From Corythucha ciliata (Eukaryota; Arthropoda; Insecta; Hemiptera; Tingidae): 64,000 nucleotides of DNA. Numbering within the stretch: the first letter of the stretch is position 1; each line of letters starts with the position of its first letter. Made by a program: the position numbers and the translations under genes. Positions 10,801 through 20,817 of the stretch are shown here, piece after piece. Below the pieces are notes generated by a model. The model was given only the letters and a program-made list of their open reading frames with translations. It ran no database searches and had not been told where the DNA came from. The DNA is taken from NCBI GenBank assembly GCA_038030265.1, contig CM075942.1, positions 14,280,029 through 14,344,028 of the forward strand. Reading direction: 5' to 3'.

Positions 10801-13800
10801 GGCATCATAGCAAGAGGAGGCCAGAGAGGTCCGCTTGCATCGAGACTGTTCCTTGGACCTAAAGCCTGTCGATTGCATGGACACCGATGGCGTGCAACCC
10901 ATAAGAAGTGGCCCAAAACCCGGAATCACGTGATGATCCTCTTTATGGGGGAGTTGCACATGTGTTTCCTCGACCCCCCTCCAATCATACCTCGCCTACT
11001 CCGCGTTACGGAAATTACCGCCGTATTTCTGCACCAATCGTGAACTTCAAGGGCTCACTTAAATCTTCAGGAAAATCCGCATAAGCGTACGATCTTCCCT
11101 AAAATATTTCATCCCTAAAATAACTGTAAAACGCACATAAACTTTTACCTTGAAAATTCACACTCTTTCGACTTATTTAGGAAAGCAAGATCGTACGCTT
11201 GTGCGGAATTTCCTGAAGATTTAAATGAGACCTTGAAGTCCACGATTGGTGCAGAAATACGGCGGTAATTTCCGTAACGCGGAGTAGGCGAGGTATGATT
11301 GGAGGGGGGTCGAGGAAACACATGTGCAACTCCCCCTTAACGTCACGTGTGATATAAACCCCAAGAAACGCCGTTTCACCCAATTTACAATTGATGGCTA
11401 TTCTTGCCAAAAACGATAAATCTTATCTAACTATGCATCTCAATTTTCAGGGTAATTTTTTTCAGTGTTTCAATATGAGTCGGATAAGAGCCCCTGGGAC
11501 AAATGACAGTTCAACTTCACGCTCGAGGCGAATTCTGCCACTTGGATGACAAAAAAGTGGCCAATCATTAGGCGGCTTTCACCCCTCCCTGTAATGTTTG
11601 CCAACCAGGTGCGATTTCTTTCTCGATAACAAGAGCCCGCATCCTTTGACTTTACGGCCCAAGGGAAAATTCTAACGGCCCCAGAAAATGGGTCAAAGCG
11701 GCAGCAGTTAGATTTATTCGGACAGCATGCCAGTTAAAATCCCGGAAAGGACGTTAAGAAGTGTGTACAAAACACCAGAAACAGTGAAAAAACGCAGGGA
11801 CGAAACCTCCCGTATCAGGGTTTCTCAACACGGGGAATCGGAAAATCGAAACAGATTTTCCATCGGACGAGCCGTCGAAGGAGTTCTCCCCGTGATTCCG
11901 GCGATGTTGGCCGCTTCGGCCCGTTTTCCGGAGCCACACGAATTTTCCAGTGGGCGGCGGCTACGTTATAATCAGCCCGGAAGTCCTAGGAAAACCCTCG
12001 ACGCAGGCGGACCTATCTGGCCCACGGTGGAGCAGAGACATTTAGCCGAAACCAAAACGATCAGTTTTGGTCACTATGACTGGACTGTTGACCGCCTGCA
12101 GTTCTCAATTCAGCATGGTCGGAGGGACACAAAACCTGCAAACAGCTGAAACCAAAGCATTTTGAAGAATGGTCCAAAACTCTCATTTTTAGCAACTTTG
12201 TGGGGGGCTGTCGCCCCTTTTTGGGCGTTCGCGACAAAACCACGGGCATTTGTCATTTCAGCACTGACCTAGGGACTCATAAACCGCGTTTGGTGCAGAT
12301 CGGAACACATTGAGAAAATTGGTCAAAATTCTCGCCCACCTAACCCTCATGGGGTGTATTGGAAAAAATGGCCAAAACGTTTATGTGGAGAACCCCAAAA
12401 TACTTCCATGTTCCCGTTGTTCGCATACATCATGCCTTTCACACGAAGCAATTCTGTCATGTGTGATTATCATCAAAATTCACTCATCAAAATTAATTCA
12501 TTTCCCCTGGCCTGAATTTCTGTTCACATGAAAATGTCAAAGTTCCAAAATTTGCTGGATAGAGCTTTATTTCTCTTAATATTCATCCTATATCAACGAT
12601 TGTTGCAATAATATTACACACACAAAATATTAACACACGCTCAAATTCTAACGACGTGACGGTTAAATAAAGTTCGATAGATAAAGAAAGATGTTGTCGC
12701 CGGTATTTAATTAAATAAATTAATGAGACTGATATCTTCCGGACGACGATGGAAGGGCATAGCCCGACACGATTCGGATTTCGAGAAAAAATGGGCTCCC
12801 TGGCCCCACAAAATTAAATAATTTTGTAGCCTGACCTACTTCTCTTTAACTATCAAATTGAAATATTTAACAGGGTCAATGAATGAAATAATGGACAAAC
12901 TTTTATCAGAAGGCTCGTTTCACACATACGCAGTTTCCCGAGGCGCATGTGTGAACCGAAATTCGGTTTCTATGCGGCAGCGGTTTGAAGAGGTTTCTCG
13001 GTTCGCACATGCGAGGCACCCTTCGCGTTCGCGCCGCGTAGCAACCGTGCCTCGGGAAACCGCGTATGTGTGAAACGAGCATAAGACACACGCTATAACT
13101 CAAAATAACCTAAGAGAAATGTGTCTACAAATTCATCCTCGTCAATTTTTTTTGACAAATTAATTTAAAAATAACCAAATTGAATTTCGAAAAAATGGGC
13201 AGTTCATCGATGGGAAATTTAGTTGCGGTCATTTTAAGCCATCATAGGAGGAAATCGGACTGAAATCCTGGGAGGAGATAGATCTGGGGCAAAGAAAGAG
13301 CTACAACGCATTCCAACCCGTAGAAAATGTGCCACTCAAATAACATTATTCAAATTTTAGCAGTATCTTCTAGGAACTTAGATGAAGATTATGAACGATC
13401 GATCATCAATTCTTATAACATTCACTTGAATTATAAGGATCCAACCATTTTTACTTCGAGCACATTTGTTATAATATCTTCCATGTCGCTCGACCAATCG
13501 TTTTCAAATTTTACGGTGTACCTCTAGGGATGAAGGCACAACTTTTGAGCCATCACTTGTCCAGATCTGTCGAGAATAAAATGGACGACGGACGACAGAC
13601 GCCATGCTGAAAATCGAGGTTTAGGCCTTTTCGGGGTCCAGGAACACGAATCTGGTAAGTATCGCTTAAAAAAAATTTTTTTTTCGGCATTACCAAACTT
13701 CCTTCCCTTCGGGAACATGAAAGTAAAACGCACAAAACGGTCGAAAGAGACTGAAAACAGCGAAAAACTCCAAAAGTGTGGAAAAAACACTAAGAACCGC

Positions 13801-16800
13801 GGAAACTGGGAAAATAAGTTATAAACTGTTAACACTGTACAAGACGCTAAAAAATGTGGAAGCTTTGAAAGAACGTCAAAAACTAAAAAAACTCCAAGTG
13901 ATCCCCAAACACCAAAAACGGTGAAAAAACGAGAAAACTTTGAAAAACCCCAAACACCGTGGAATTCTGAAAAAACATTAAAATCTGTTGAAACTGAAAA
14001 GAAGCTTTAAAAAACTGTATAAGCTGTGAAATAACGTCACAAAACTGAATAAATGCCAAAAACTGTTAAACAACACGAACATCTTTAAAAAACAAATAAA
14101 CAAACAACACGAAAAACCACCAAAAACTGGGGGGAGGGGCGCCAAAAAGTGTGGCCAAAACACCAGACACAGTGAAAAAACGCACAAAACGGTCGAAAGA
14201 GGCTAAAAACTATGAAACTGCAAAAGAACTACAAAAACGGGGAGGGGGGACCAAAAACCATGGAAATACTGTGAAGAAGCTACAAAAACTAATAACACCG
14301 GAAACCCCAAAAACACCCAGAACTTTAAGAAAAAAATTGTATTGTACGCCCACCGTCTTAAGTTACACGGTGTCTGGGCTTGGATTAGAAAGCCACAAAA
14401 GCAAGGTAGAAGGGAGGGTGCAACGTGTTTTGTGATTTGGTAGGGGAACTTCGAAAAGGTAATTACCCCTTTTGAATTGAGCTAGCTACGCCCACGGCTG
14501 GTAGCAACTGGTGTTAGGCGGCAAAAAATATGGATTTTGGGTATTTCCAGATTGCCCAAGTAAAATGAACAACATGGAAAGGGGTTGGTGGGTGTGCTGG
14601 CCGCTACATACGGCCGTCGCTGCGCCCACGCAGCAAAAAAATCCCCTGGTACTGGGGTAACTGCCTGAATTAAAGTAACGAAAGTTACTTAATCCTTTTT
14701 CAATTTTCAAGTACCAAAATCATAAGCCACTACCGAAAAACGCAACGTCATTAGTAACGGAGTAACGCGTTACTGCCCCTTGCAGAAGGGTAGGGGAATG
14801 TTTTAAAAAGACTTACCTATCTGAGGATTTCGCGCGGCATAGGCCGTCAAAACACGCCTAAGAGCGTCAATGCCCACGTCCTGCTGAAATGCCGGATGTT
14901 CAGGAAGAGACCTGTGAAGGTCTCTTTCGATTTCATCATTGGCCGTGCACTTGACACCAAGGCCTTTTTTCACAAGCTGTCGATAGGTCCCTCGGCTTAC
15001 GACCATTTCATTCCAAGCTCCTACAGAAACAACCATCTGTAGAAACAACGTGATTCACATAAAAGTGAAAGTTCCTAACCTGAAAAATTGAGCCATAGCT
15101 CTCGCCTCATTGATTCCGGTACTCCTTCAAGTATGAGTTTGATCATTTCAGTCGTTTTATACATCGAAATACCGGTGCCGTATTCGTTGAAATGCAGTTC
15201 CCATTGCTTCGTCTTAACTTCTTCCTGAGCTTTGAGTTCGAGGGTCTTTTCCGATTTGAATAATATCCTCATGGGTGGTTGGCACTTGAAGTCTCCTTCT
15301 GAATAAAAAAAAAAACGTACAAGTCAGCTACTTATGAAACTCTCGCGGGACAAAGGGGAGAGTTGTATGCCTTCGCTTCCTTGACGTTCCAAATAGGAGT
15401 CGAGGAATTTACTCAGGAACACCGTGATTTTGTTCAGAAAAAAATCTCCGTCGACGATGTTTGAGAATAGAAAAGTCGGTCTGGACGGTGTTTTTGTGCT
15501 GATAATGATGGAATAATTAGAACTGCTGTTGCCACTTTTGGATAGATGATAGTGTCCTTTTTCAACTTGAGAAACGTCGCGTAAAGGAATTACCAAGCTA
15601 ACAAGTTCCTTAATCTGGGAAAACCATTAAAGCTAGAACAAATCATCGGGGTGGTGGTTGTTGGTGGGGGGTTGGAGGTACCTTGCTGTCGAAACAAATG
15701 TAATTTTGCGACACGTAAATACGACCAGAAACGTTGGTTTTGTTGTACGGAGTCCACAGTTGACCGTCGGTCATACCGTCCAGTTTCTCCGCCAAGGGTA
15801 GCCTGAATTTGAGCCGGTAAGCTTCTGACAGGGCACGAGCATCCAGATCTCTCTTCAAAAGTGTTTGTTTTTTGACATTTTTACTTTAAGGGAAATTAAA
15901 AAAAAAATTAGCATTCAAAGATAGTTTGTTCAATAAGGAGGGCACCTACCAACTTTTCGATAAAAGATCTTTGTCTTCTCTGAAGGTAAGTTTTTCATCA
16001 ATCAATTCTTTCATTTTCATATTAACAAGTTGCTCCATCAGTTTGTAAGCTTCTTTGACGTGAAGCAACACGGAAAAATAGTACTAAGAAAGAAACCTGT
16101 GTTAAAAAGAAAGAAAAAAAAAACTCCACTTTTAGCCCTTCTTTCTTTCCCACACACACCTGTGTCTCCCTCGTTGAAACTTTGATCGACTGAGGAAGGA
16201 GTAGATTTTTCGATTTTTCAAGGCTGATAACATCACACCATCGTATGACGATTTTAGTTTCATATCCCAGTAGAAAGGAGTAAAAGCACAAGTGTTGCAT
16301 GCCCAGATACAGCCATCCATGAACCGGTAGGTGACCATTCCACAAACTTAAAAGTCAAAAGGCAGTGTTATAAAAATTGGAAGGAGCCACACACAGTGAG
16401 AAGTGAGAACAAATTGAAGTACAAAAATAACGAGCAGTGTGCAACAGCACTTCACATCGCGTTAACCCCCCTCCCCCCAACACCACCCGAAGGAGTAATT
16501 GACAAGGCCGAAAAGTCGTCATTCGAGGTCACAGATCCAAATATTTCTGTGGCTGAAATCGCAGTTCCTTGGCCAAACAATAATATTGTTCGATTATTTT
16601 TTCGTTGTATGGGACGAATAGTCATAATCGATGGCAAGACTACCAATGACAAATTATTGGACGTTATTGAACACAGTTAAGTATATCAGCAATAATTGTT
16701 AGTTTCCCACCTGAATTAGTCAGAGTCCGTTTATAAATTCACAGTTTCGCTTGGAAACGACTCGTTTTTGTGTCCATAAATTGGGCAAATATGCCCCGCA

Positions 16801-19700
16801 AGACTAGTTTTTAAGAAGCCAATTCCACGAAACTCGGTCTTTCAGAGAGCCTGCTCCTTGAAATTTTGTTTTTTCAGAGAGCCAACCCCCTGATGGATTT
16901 TTGAATGGGTCTTTAGCGCGATATTTGGTTATTAACGCTGCAAAACTCGCGAAAGAGCTTCGCAAAATTGGATTTGAGTGGGCTAACCCTGCGAAATGTT
17001 GTTTATGAAAATAGCCCAGACCTCTCTGAAACGGCTTATTTTCCTAGGGTGAGAAACGGCTTTTTGAATGGGTCAACTGCGCGAAAATTGGTCAATGAGG
17101 CAGTGAAATTGCTTTTTAGCGAGAGCCAAAACGGTGAAATTAGTTTTTAATGAGCCAACCCTACGGAATTTTGAACCGCGATATTTCTCTAAAATAACCA
17201 ACACGCTATTAATTTCGCCACTGGAAAAAGTGCACATGAAATTGGCTTTTTTAGGAGGTCAACTCCTCAACTGCCTTGCCTTTGGTTGTGGATGATTTTG
17301 CATGACTCCGGAGGTTCGATGATTTTTCATGATCGAGGTCCTGTTCTTGAATGAAGCTTACGAGTCTGAAATTAAGAAAAAAAGTGAGCTAATGTCCAGT
17401 TTCTGTAGATCCTTAGGCGGCTAAAATTAAGAAACGCGGTAATGTGCAGTTCTTGAGTCAAGTACGCGGCTGTAAGTTTAGGAAAAGCGCTAATATCAAT
17501 GGCTAAAATTGATAAAAAACCCTCATTCATGGCTGTAATCGAGAAAAGCAATATTGATTAATACTTTATTTTTAGGGTTAAGCCAAAACCTTAAAAATGT
17601 AATATTAAACAAGTTGTATGGCTTAAAAACTAATAATATTATAAAAGAAATATTACTCAGCCAAAATAAAAACAACGCTAATTCACGAATACATTGAGAA
17701 AAAGCGCTAATTCGTGGATGAAATTCAGAAAAATCGGTCATTCGCAGATACAATTTTCAGATGAAGCGATAATTTGAGGCTAAAACTGCGAAAAACCGAG
17801 AAAAGAGCTAATTCAAAGCTAGAACGTCCTGGCATGACTTGAGAAAAAATGACTAATTCGCGGTTCAAAAGAAGAAAATGCTAATTTGCAGCTAAAATTG
17901 AGGAAAGGCGCAAATTCACTGATACAATATTGAAAAGAAGCGATAATTTCAGGCTAAAACTGCGAAAAAGTGCGCATTCGTTGAGAAAAAATGCTGATTC
18001 ACAACTAAAATTGACCCCGATACAACAAAATTATGTTATAACCAACAAGCAATTTTAAGGTCCCTTAAAGTTGACAGCCAGCTGCCGGGGTGATCTTTTC
18101 TCCTGTCGTTAATTTCGAAATTCGTTTTTTATCATCCGAATTCACTTTCTGCCGATCAAATCTTTTTTCTGTCGTTGGATGGATATTCTGTCACGCAAAA
18201 TACTTTTCTGTCGTGCGAACTCCTTTTCAGTCGTTATACGAATATTTTGTCGTGGAGTCGTTTTTAGTCGCGCGTTTCCCTGTTTTCTGTCGTGCAATTT
18301 AATGGCACCCGTTTATTTTGGGGTTTTCACAAACCAAATCCCTTGGGTTTGGCTAATTCGAAAAACAAATTTGGCACGTTCAAAAACCAAATTCACGAGT
18401 TTTGGATTTTTCATCACAAATTTTTCATATTTTCGGCTATTAAAATGCAAATTTAAATTTAGCTCCTCCTTACACAAATTTCACGGATTTCAACTCATTC
18501 CCAGATTCGTGGGTTTGGCTTTTTCAAAACCGAATTTTGGTGGTTTCGCCTCTTTAGGGATTCCAATGTCATGATTTTGGATCTTTTATTCTTAATCCGA
18601 TTTTCACTAAATCGTGGGGTTGACTCTTGCTAAACCTGCTCGACGGATGTTGCTCTTCTAGAATAATAAGCGGGTTTGACTCCTTCAATACCTAATTTCG
18701 GTGGTTTTGGTCTAACAAAACCAAAATTTCACGAATTGGCTCATTCGAAAACCAATTTTGAATTCGGCTCGTACTAAAACCAACTTCTCCACCAAAATCC
18801 ACTTGACCAACCGACTTTCTTCACGAACTATGAAATTGCCTCCAAGCACTCATTTCAACCCTGGATTGGACAAATGGGGTCGGGACAAAATTAACCAAAC
18901 CGGGACTGTCCCGAGTACCCCGGGATGGTGGTAGCGACGTTAACTTTTTGAGTAACAATGCCCAGCTCTGGCTGTTACACCCTGCAGGCTGTTGTTGTAA
19001 TAGAGCTACAAAACTAATTGTAAGTTTGGCTTCGTTCAGTACCAAGCAAGAGTGTTTTACTATACGATTAAAAAAACAAAACAAAAAAAAACTTCACCTT
19101 CCAGAGTAATAGCAGACCAACTTATCCTCAGGCGAGACGTTGAAGAGTGAGTGATATTTCTTATATTTGGCTCCTTCGCTGTCCTCGACTGGTGCGCTAA
19201 CCGTCGCAAGCATCGACTCAATTTTACAGCACACAAACTCAGTCAAGTCTTCCTCTTTGTCAAAAATGGAGAGACAGACGAGTTCCTTGTGAAGCCACTC
19301 CCAGTCCTTGAGGATCTCATTTCGAGACACGGCACAGGCGATAACTATTTGAAAAAAAAACAAAAAAAAACTCCAAGACGGTTAGTACAACTCACTGTTG
19401 GAACTGACACCAACTTTCGTTACCGTAATAAACTTCAGAGTTGGGCGTTTGATGTAAAATTCGAAAAGGCGGTGGTTTTTTGTCGAAAATACTGTCGTAA
19501 GTGCCGACGACCAAGGAGGACAGGCTGTTATTCTTGCCGTGTCCTTTTCTTCTTTGTAAAATGAAGTAAAGAGATGACTGCTCAGTGTCCCTTTTCGATT
19601 ACAGAATGAACAGTGTCAACTTTACACCAAACAAACACCCGTAAAATATGACTCACCATAAGCCATTCGCTATGAGCACCTCCTTTGGTTTGATCCACAT
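4631..19700 (-). CDS. TBC1D9: TBC1D9-type Rab GTPase-activating protein (two GRAM domains, TBC domain, EF-hand), 19 exons, 1109 aa
   Basis: Exons in transcript order: 19657-19700, 19424-19590, 19098-19344, 16160-16346, 15950-16083, 15682-15883, 15332-15614, 15080-15298, 14817-15020, 9876-10134, 9585-9813, 9339-9527, 9220-9275, 9022-9151, 8805-8967, 8622-8735, 5098-5304, 4905-5014, 4631-4816. All junctions are GT-AG and in phase; the sum is 3330 nt with stop. The start MWIKPKEVL follows a strong context (gccgccaaaatgt) and matches the family N-terminus. The first GRAM domain is near residues 140-210 and the second near 275-345. The TBC domain is near 480-690, with the arginine finger I525-x-x-D528-x-x-R531 and glutamine finger Y564-C-Q566, both intact, so it is predicted catalytic. 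A canonical EF-hand loop is at D853-E864 (D853, D855, D857, E864). It would accelerate GTP hydrolysis by Rabs on endomembranes. Vertebrates split this family into TBC1D8, 9 and 9B; an invertebrate copy may be ancestral to all three. Confidence 0.93.
4866..4897. repeat. A32 homopolymer in the last intron of the TBC1D9-like gene
   Basis: Thirty-two consecutive A on the plus strand give a T32 tract on the coding strand inside the 88-bp intron between the last two coding exons (4817-4904). It begins just after the donor of the 4905-5014 exon and ends about 50 nt before the acceptor at 4817. It is an unusually long homopolymer for so short an intron. Confidence 0.85.
5690..6590 (+). repeat. Degenerate minisatellite, motif A (~30-37 bp unit)
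   Basis: About 25 imperfect copies of a unit like 'ctcaattttagccgcgaatt' plus 'agcgcttttt' follow one another with variable spacing. The constant parts are 'tttagcc', 'gaattagcg' and 'tttttctcaat'. The same motif recurs in the same orientation at about 23410-24540 and 29860-30180, and inverted at about 17370-18010. Confidence 0.8.
6600..6975 (+). repeat. Degenerate minisatellite, motif B (~33 bp unit)
   Basis: Copies of a unit like 'gccaaccccgcgaaat' plus 'tggttttt' and a short purine-rich spacer follow motif A directly. The recurring words are 'agccaa', 'cacgaaat' and 'tggttttt'. Further blocks lie at about 1560-1800, 16800-17260, 18300-18800, 20260-20460, 25040-25230, 27235-27350 and 29690-29850, some inverted. 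Confidence 0.75.
7049..7175. mobile_element. 127-bp inverted-repeat element (MITE-like)
   Basis: The left end 'tgtggtcgtatgcatttcgg' is mirrored by the right end 'ccgaaatgcatacgcccaca', with only a few mismatches over about 36 bp. The middle contains a second mirror ('caaatgacacaacagttgtg'). It has no coding capacity. Confidence 0.7.
7275..7534. mobile_element. ~260-bp long palindrome (foldback element)
   Basis: Two arms of about 125 bp are inverted copies around a centre near 7402. The left arm holds 'gaaccggtttcggctactcg' and the right arm holds 'cgagtagccgaaaccggttc'. The arms differ at scattered sites. A related phrase ('ccatcttcag' against 'ctgaagaggg') occurs near 40500-40560, which suggests a family. 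Transcribed as part of the intron, it would form a long hairpin. Confidence 0.75.
10947..11336. mobile_element. 390-bp foldback element with ~155-bp arms
   Basis: The left arm (10947-~11100) and right arm (~11185-11336) are inverted copies with few mismatches. The left begins 'gggggagttgcacatgtgtt' and the right ends 'aacacatgtgcaactccccc'. The AT-rich loop is about 85 bp. Weak mirror similarity ('cacgtgatg' against 'cgtcacgtg') may extend the ends outwards. Open frames over this region are products of the palindrome. Confidence 0.8.
11740..12400 (+). repeat. Dispersed repeat family, copy 1
   Basis: This segment shares long stretches with 32280-33010 and shorter ones with about 24570-25030, including 'gcagttctcaattcagcatg', 'aaacagattttccatcggac' and 'gagttctccccgtg'. 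The order of the blocks differs between copies. I do not recognise the class, and no transposase or RT frame is visible. The 140-aa open frame at 11727-12149 lies within it and is not supported as a gene. Confidence 0.65.
12913..13080. mobile_element. 168-bp TIR element (MITE)
   Basis: The left end 'gctcgtttcacacatacgca' is matched by the right end 'gcgtatgtgtgaaacgagc', and the inverted similarity runs for about 32 bp (to 'cccgaggc'). A second inner pair ('cgcatgtgtgaaccga' against 'tcggttcgcacatgcg') makes it a nested foldback. It is GC-richer than its surroundings. I could not assign the target-site duplication. Confidence 0.75.
13720..14340 (+). repeat. A-rich degenerate minisatellite ('aaaaactgtgaaaaaa' words)
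   Basis: Runs of words such as 'accgtgaaaaaac', 'aaaactgtgaaataac' and 'ccaaaaacgg' repeat with a loose period of roughly 25-35 bp. The same words occur near 11760-11800 at the edge of the dispersed repeat copy. No coding capacity is inferred. Confidence 0.6.
17370..18010 (-). repeat. Motif A minisatellite, inverted orientation
   Basis: Units like 'gaaaaagcgctaattcg' plus 'cggctaaaattgag' repeat about 17 times, the reverse complement of the blocks at 5690-6590 and 23410-24540. Divergence between units is high. Confidence 0.75.
18300..18800 (-). repeat. Motif B minisatellite, inverted orientation
   Basis: Units of the form 'aaaaccaaatttcacg' plus 'ggtttggctctttc' repeat about 14 times, the reverse complement of the 6600-6975 block. 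It directly follows the inverted motif A block with a short unrelated spacer. Confidence 0.7.
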
Positions 19701-20802
19701 TTTGGCGGCCCTCTTTTTTCTTAAATTTTGGGTGCCCTGTTTCAATCTTTAACTAATCGCTTTGTTTCCCATTAAAAAAAACTGAAGCACGGTCGAATGT
19801 ACAGAACTTATCGCTAACAAACAGATAATTGTATGGGAATCAAATAGCACCAAGATAAAGTTGGATGTTTCATGTCATAAAATATGAATAAACTGGGATC
19901 ATCATAATCAGTCAAATCAAAACAAACCTGCCCTTATCGAGGAACAACTATTTATCCTTCCGTTCTCCTGAATGGCATGACAGGATCCACAAAGCGGGAA
20001 AATTTGAGAGCTTTGTAAGATGCCGACGACGCTGGGTAGTTCCAAGTCATGGCACCAACAAAATGAGCAAAAGTTAATAATAACGCGGTTCTAGACAACG
20101 TCCTTTTTCTGAGTTCTGAAGAAAGAAAAACAAAAACAAAAAAATGAGAAAATATAGTTTAAAAAATCCAACTATTTAAAGGCTGCAATGAGTGGATAGT
20201 CGTCGAGTGACAGTTCTCGATGCCAAGTGTGGAGTATCGAGTGAGTTTTTTTCGTAAACTACAAATTTTTTGGCGTTTTTAACAGAAATTACCCGAATTT
20301 GGCGCTCCCAAAGCACAAATTTCACGGATTTGAACATTTCAACAGGTGCAATCGCATGTTTAGCTCTTCTCAAACTCCAATTTAGCGGATTTCACTTCCT
20401 TAAACATCTGTTTAGTGGGAGGTTTGGCTCACCCAAAAATCAAACTTTATTTTGTTCTGATCCCCAAAGGAATAAAAGTTGGCCTGGCCATGGGGCCCAA
20501 CAAGGATGAGCTACGACCAACCGATGTTTCAAGTTTTGGGTCCCTGAACACAGGGGCCATAGTTCCATTTATTCTCTTGAAACGAGTAAATCTGACGCAC
20601 TATATCTTGTGGTATTGTCAGTCTTTGAGCAAAAAAAAAAAAAAAAAAACTGAAATAGAACTTTTATGAAATGATAATGCCAGTACCGCGTAAATCGAAG
20701 CTCAAAACACTCATTATTGACCATTTTGAGGGACCCTTATTGGGTTGCCAGATCTCCGGTCTCCGGCCGGGCCGAGAATATCTCCAGGCCAAAAAATATT
20801 TC
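19701..20802. other. Upstream region of the TBC1D9-like gene
   Basis: The 5' untranslated region and promoter of the minus-strand gene should lie here. A 32-codon open frame starts with ATG near 20056 on the minus strand and ends near 19958. It could be an upstream ORF if the transcript starts above it, but I have no support beyond its presence. Motif B recurs at about 20260-20460. No TATA element can be assigned. Confidence 0.4.
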
Positions 20803-20817
20803 ACTTTAGTTCAGGAA
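20803..20817 (+). repeat. Left 15-bp target-site duplication of the jockey-like LINE
   Basis: The sequence 'actttagttcaggaa' is repeated exactly at 22571-22585, directly after the A-tail of the element. Confidence 0.85.

Larger units (their letters stand above)
10135..14816 (-). other. 4.7-kb intron of the TBC1D9-like gene interrupting the TBC domain
   Basis: The intron falls between the exon ending NPQI and the exon starting GYCQ, so it separates the two catalytic fingers of the TBC domain. Short AT-rich tandem words ('gttactcaaaacgttaac') lie next to the acceptor, about 10170-10225. Further in are a long inverted repeat (10947-11336), one copy of the dispersed repeat (about 11740-12400), a TIR element (12913-13080) and an A-rich minisatellite (about 13720-14340). 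No further exon was found. Confidence 0.8.
16347..19097 (-). other. 2.75-kb intron of the TBC1D9-like gene with inverted blocks of motifs A and B
   Basis: The intron lies between the exons encoding YYSG and SLWNGHLP, just before the first GRAM core. From about 16800 to 17260 it carries motif B in plus orientation, from about 17370 to 18010 motif A inverted, and from about 18300 to 18800 motif B inverted. A short patch of 'ttctgtcgt' words lies near 18090-18300. No additional exon was found. Confidence 0.75.

Noticed and set aside
10591..11043. 150-codon open frame on the plus strand
   Set aside because: Half of it lies in the left arm of the 390-bp foldback and the rest in a GC-rich repeat. 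The C-terminal residues reappear in a minus-strand frame of the other arm.
11727..12149. 140-codon open frame on the plus strand
   Set aside because: It lies within a dispersed repeat that recurs at 32280-33010 without keeping the frame, and it has no recognisable motif.
19958..20056. 32-codon open frame upstream of the TBC1D9-like start
   Set aside because: It could be an upstream ORF, but there is no evidence that the transcript begins above it, and it does not splice in frame to the first coding exon.
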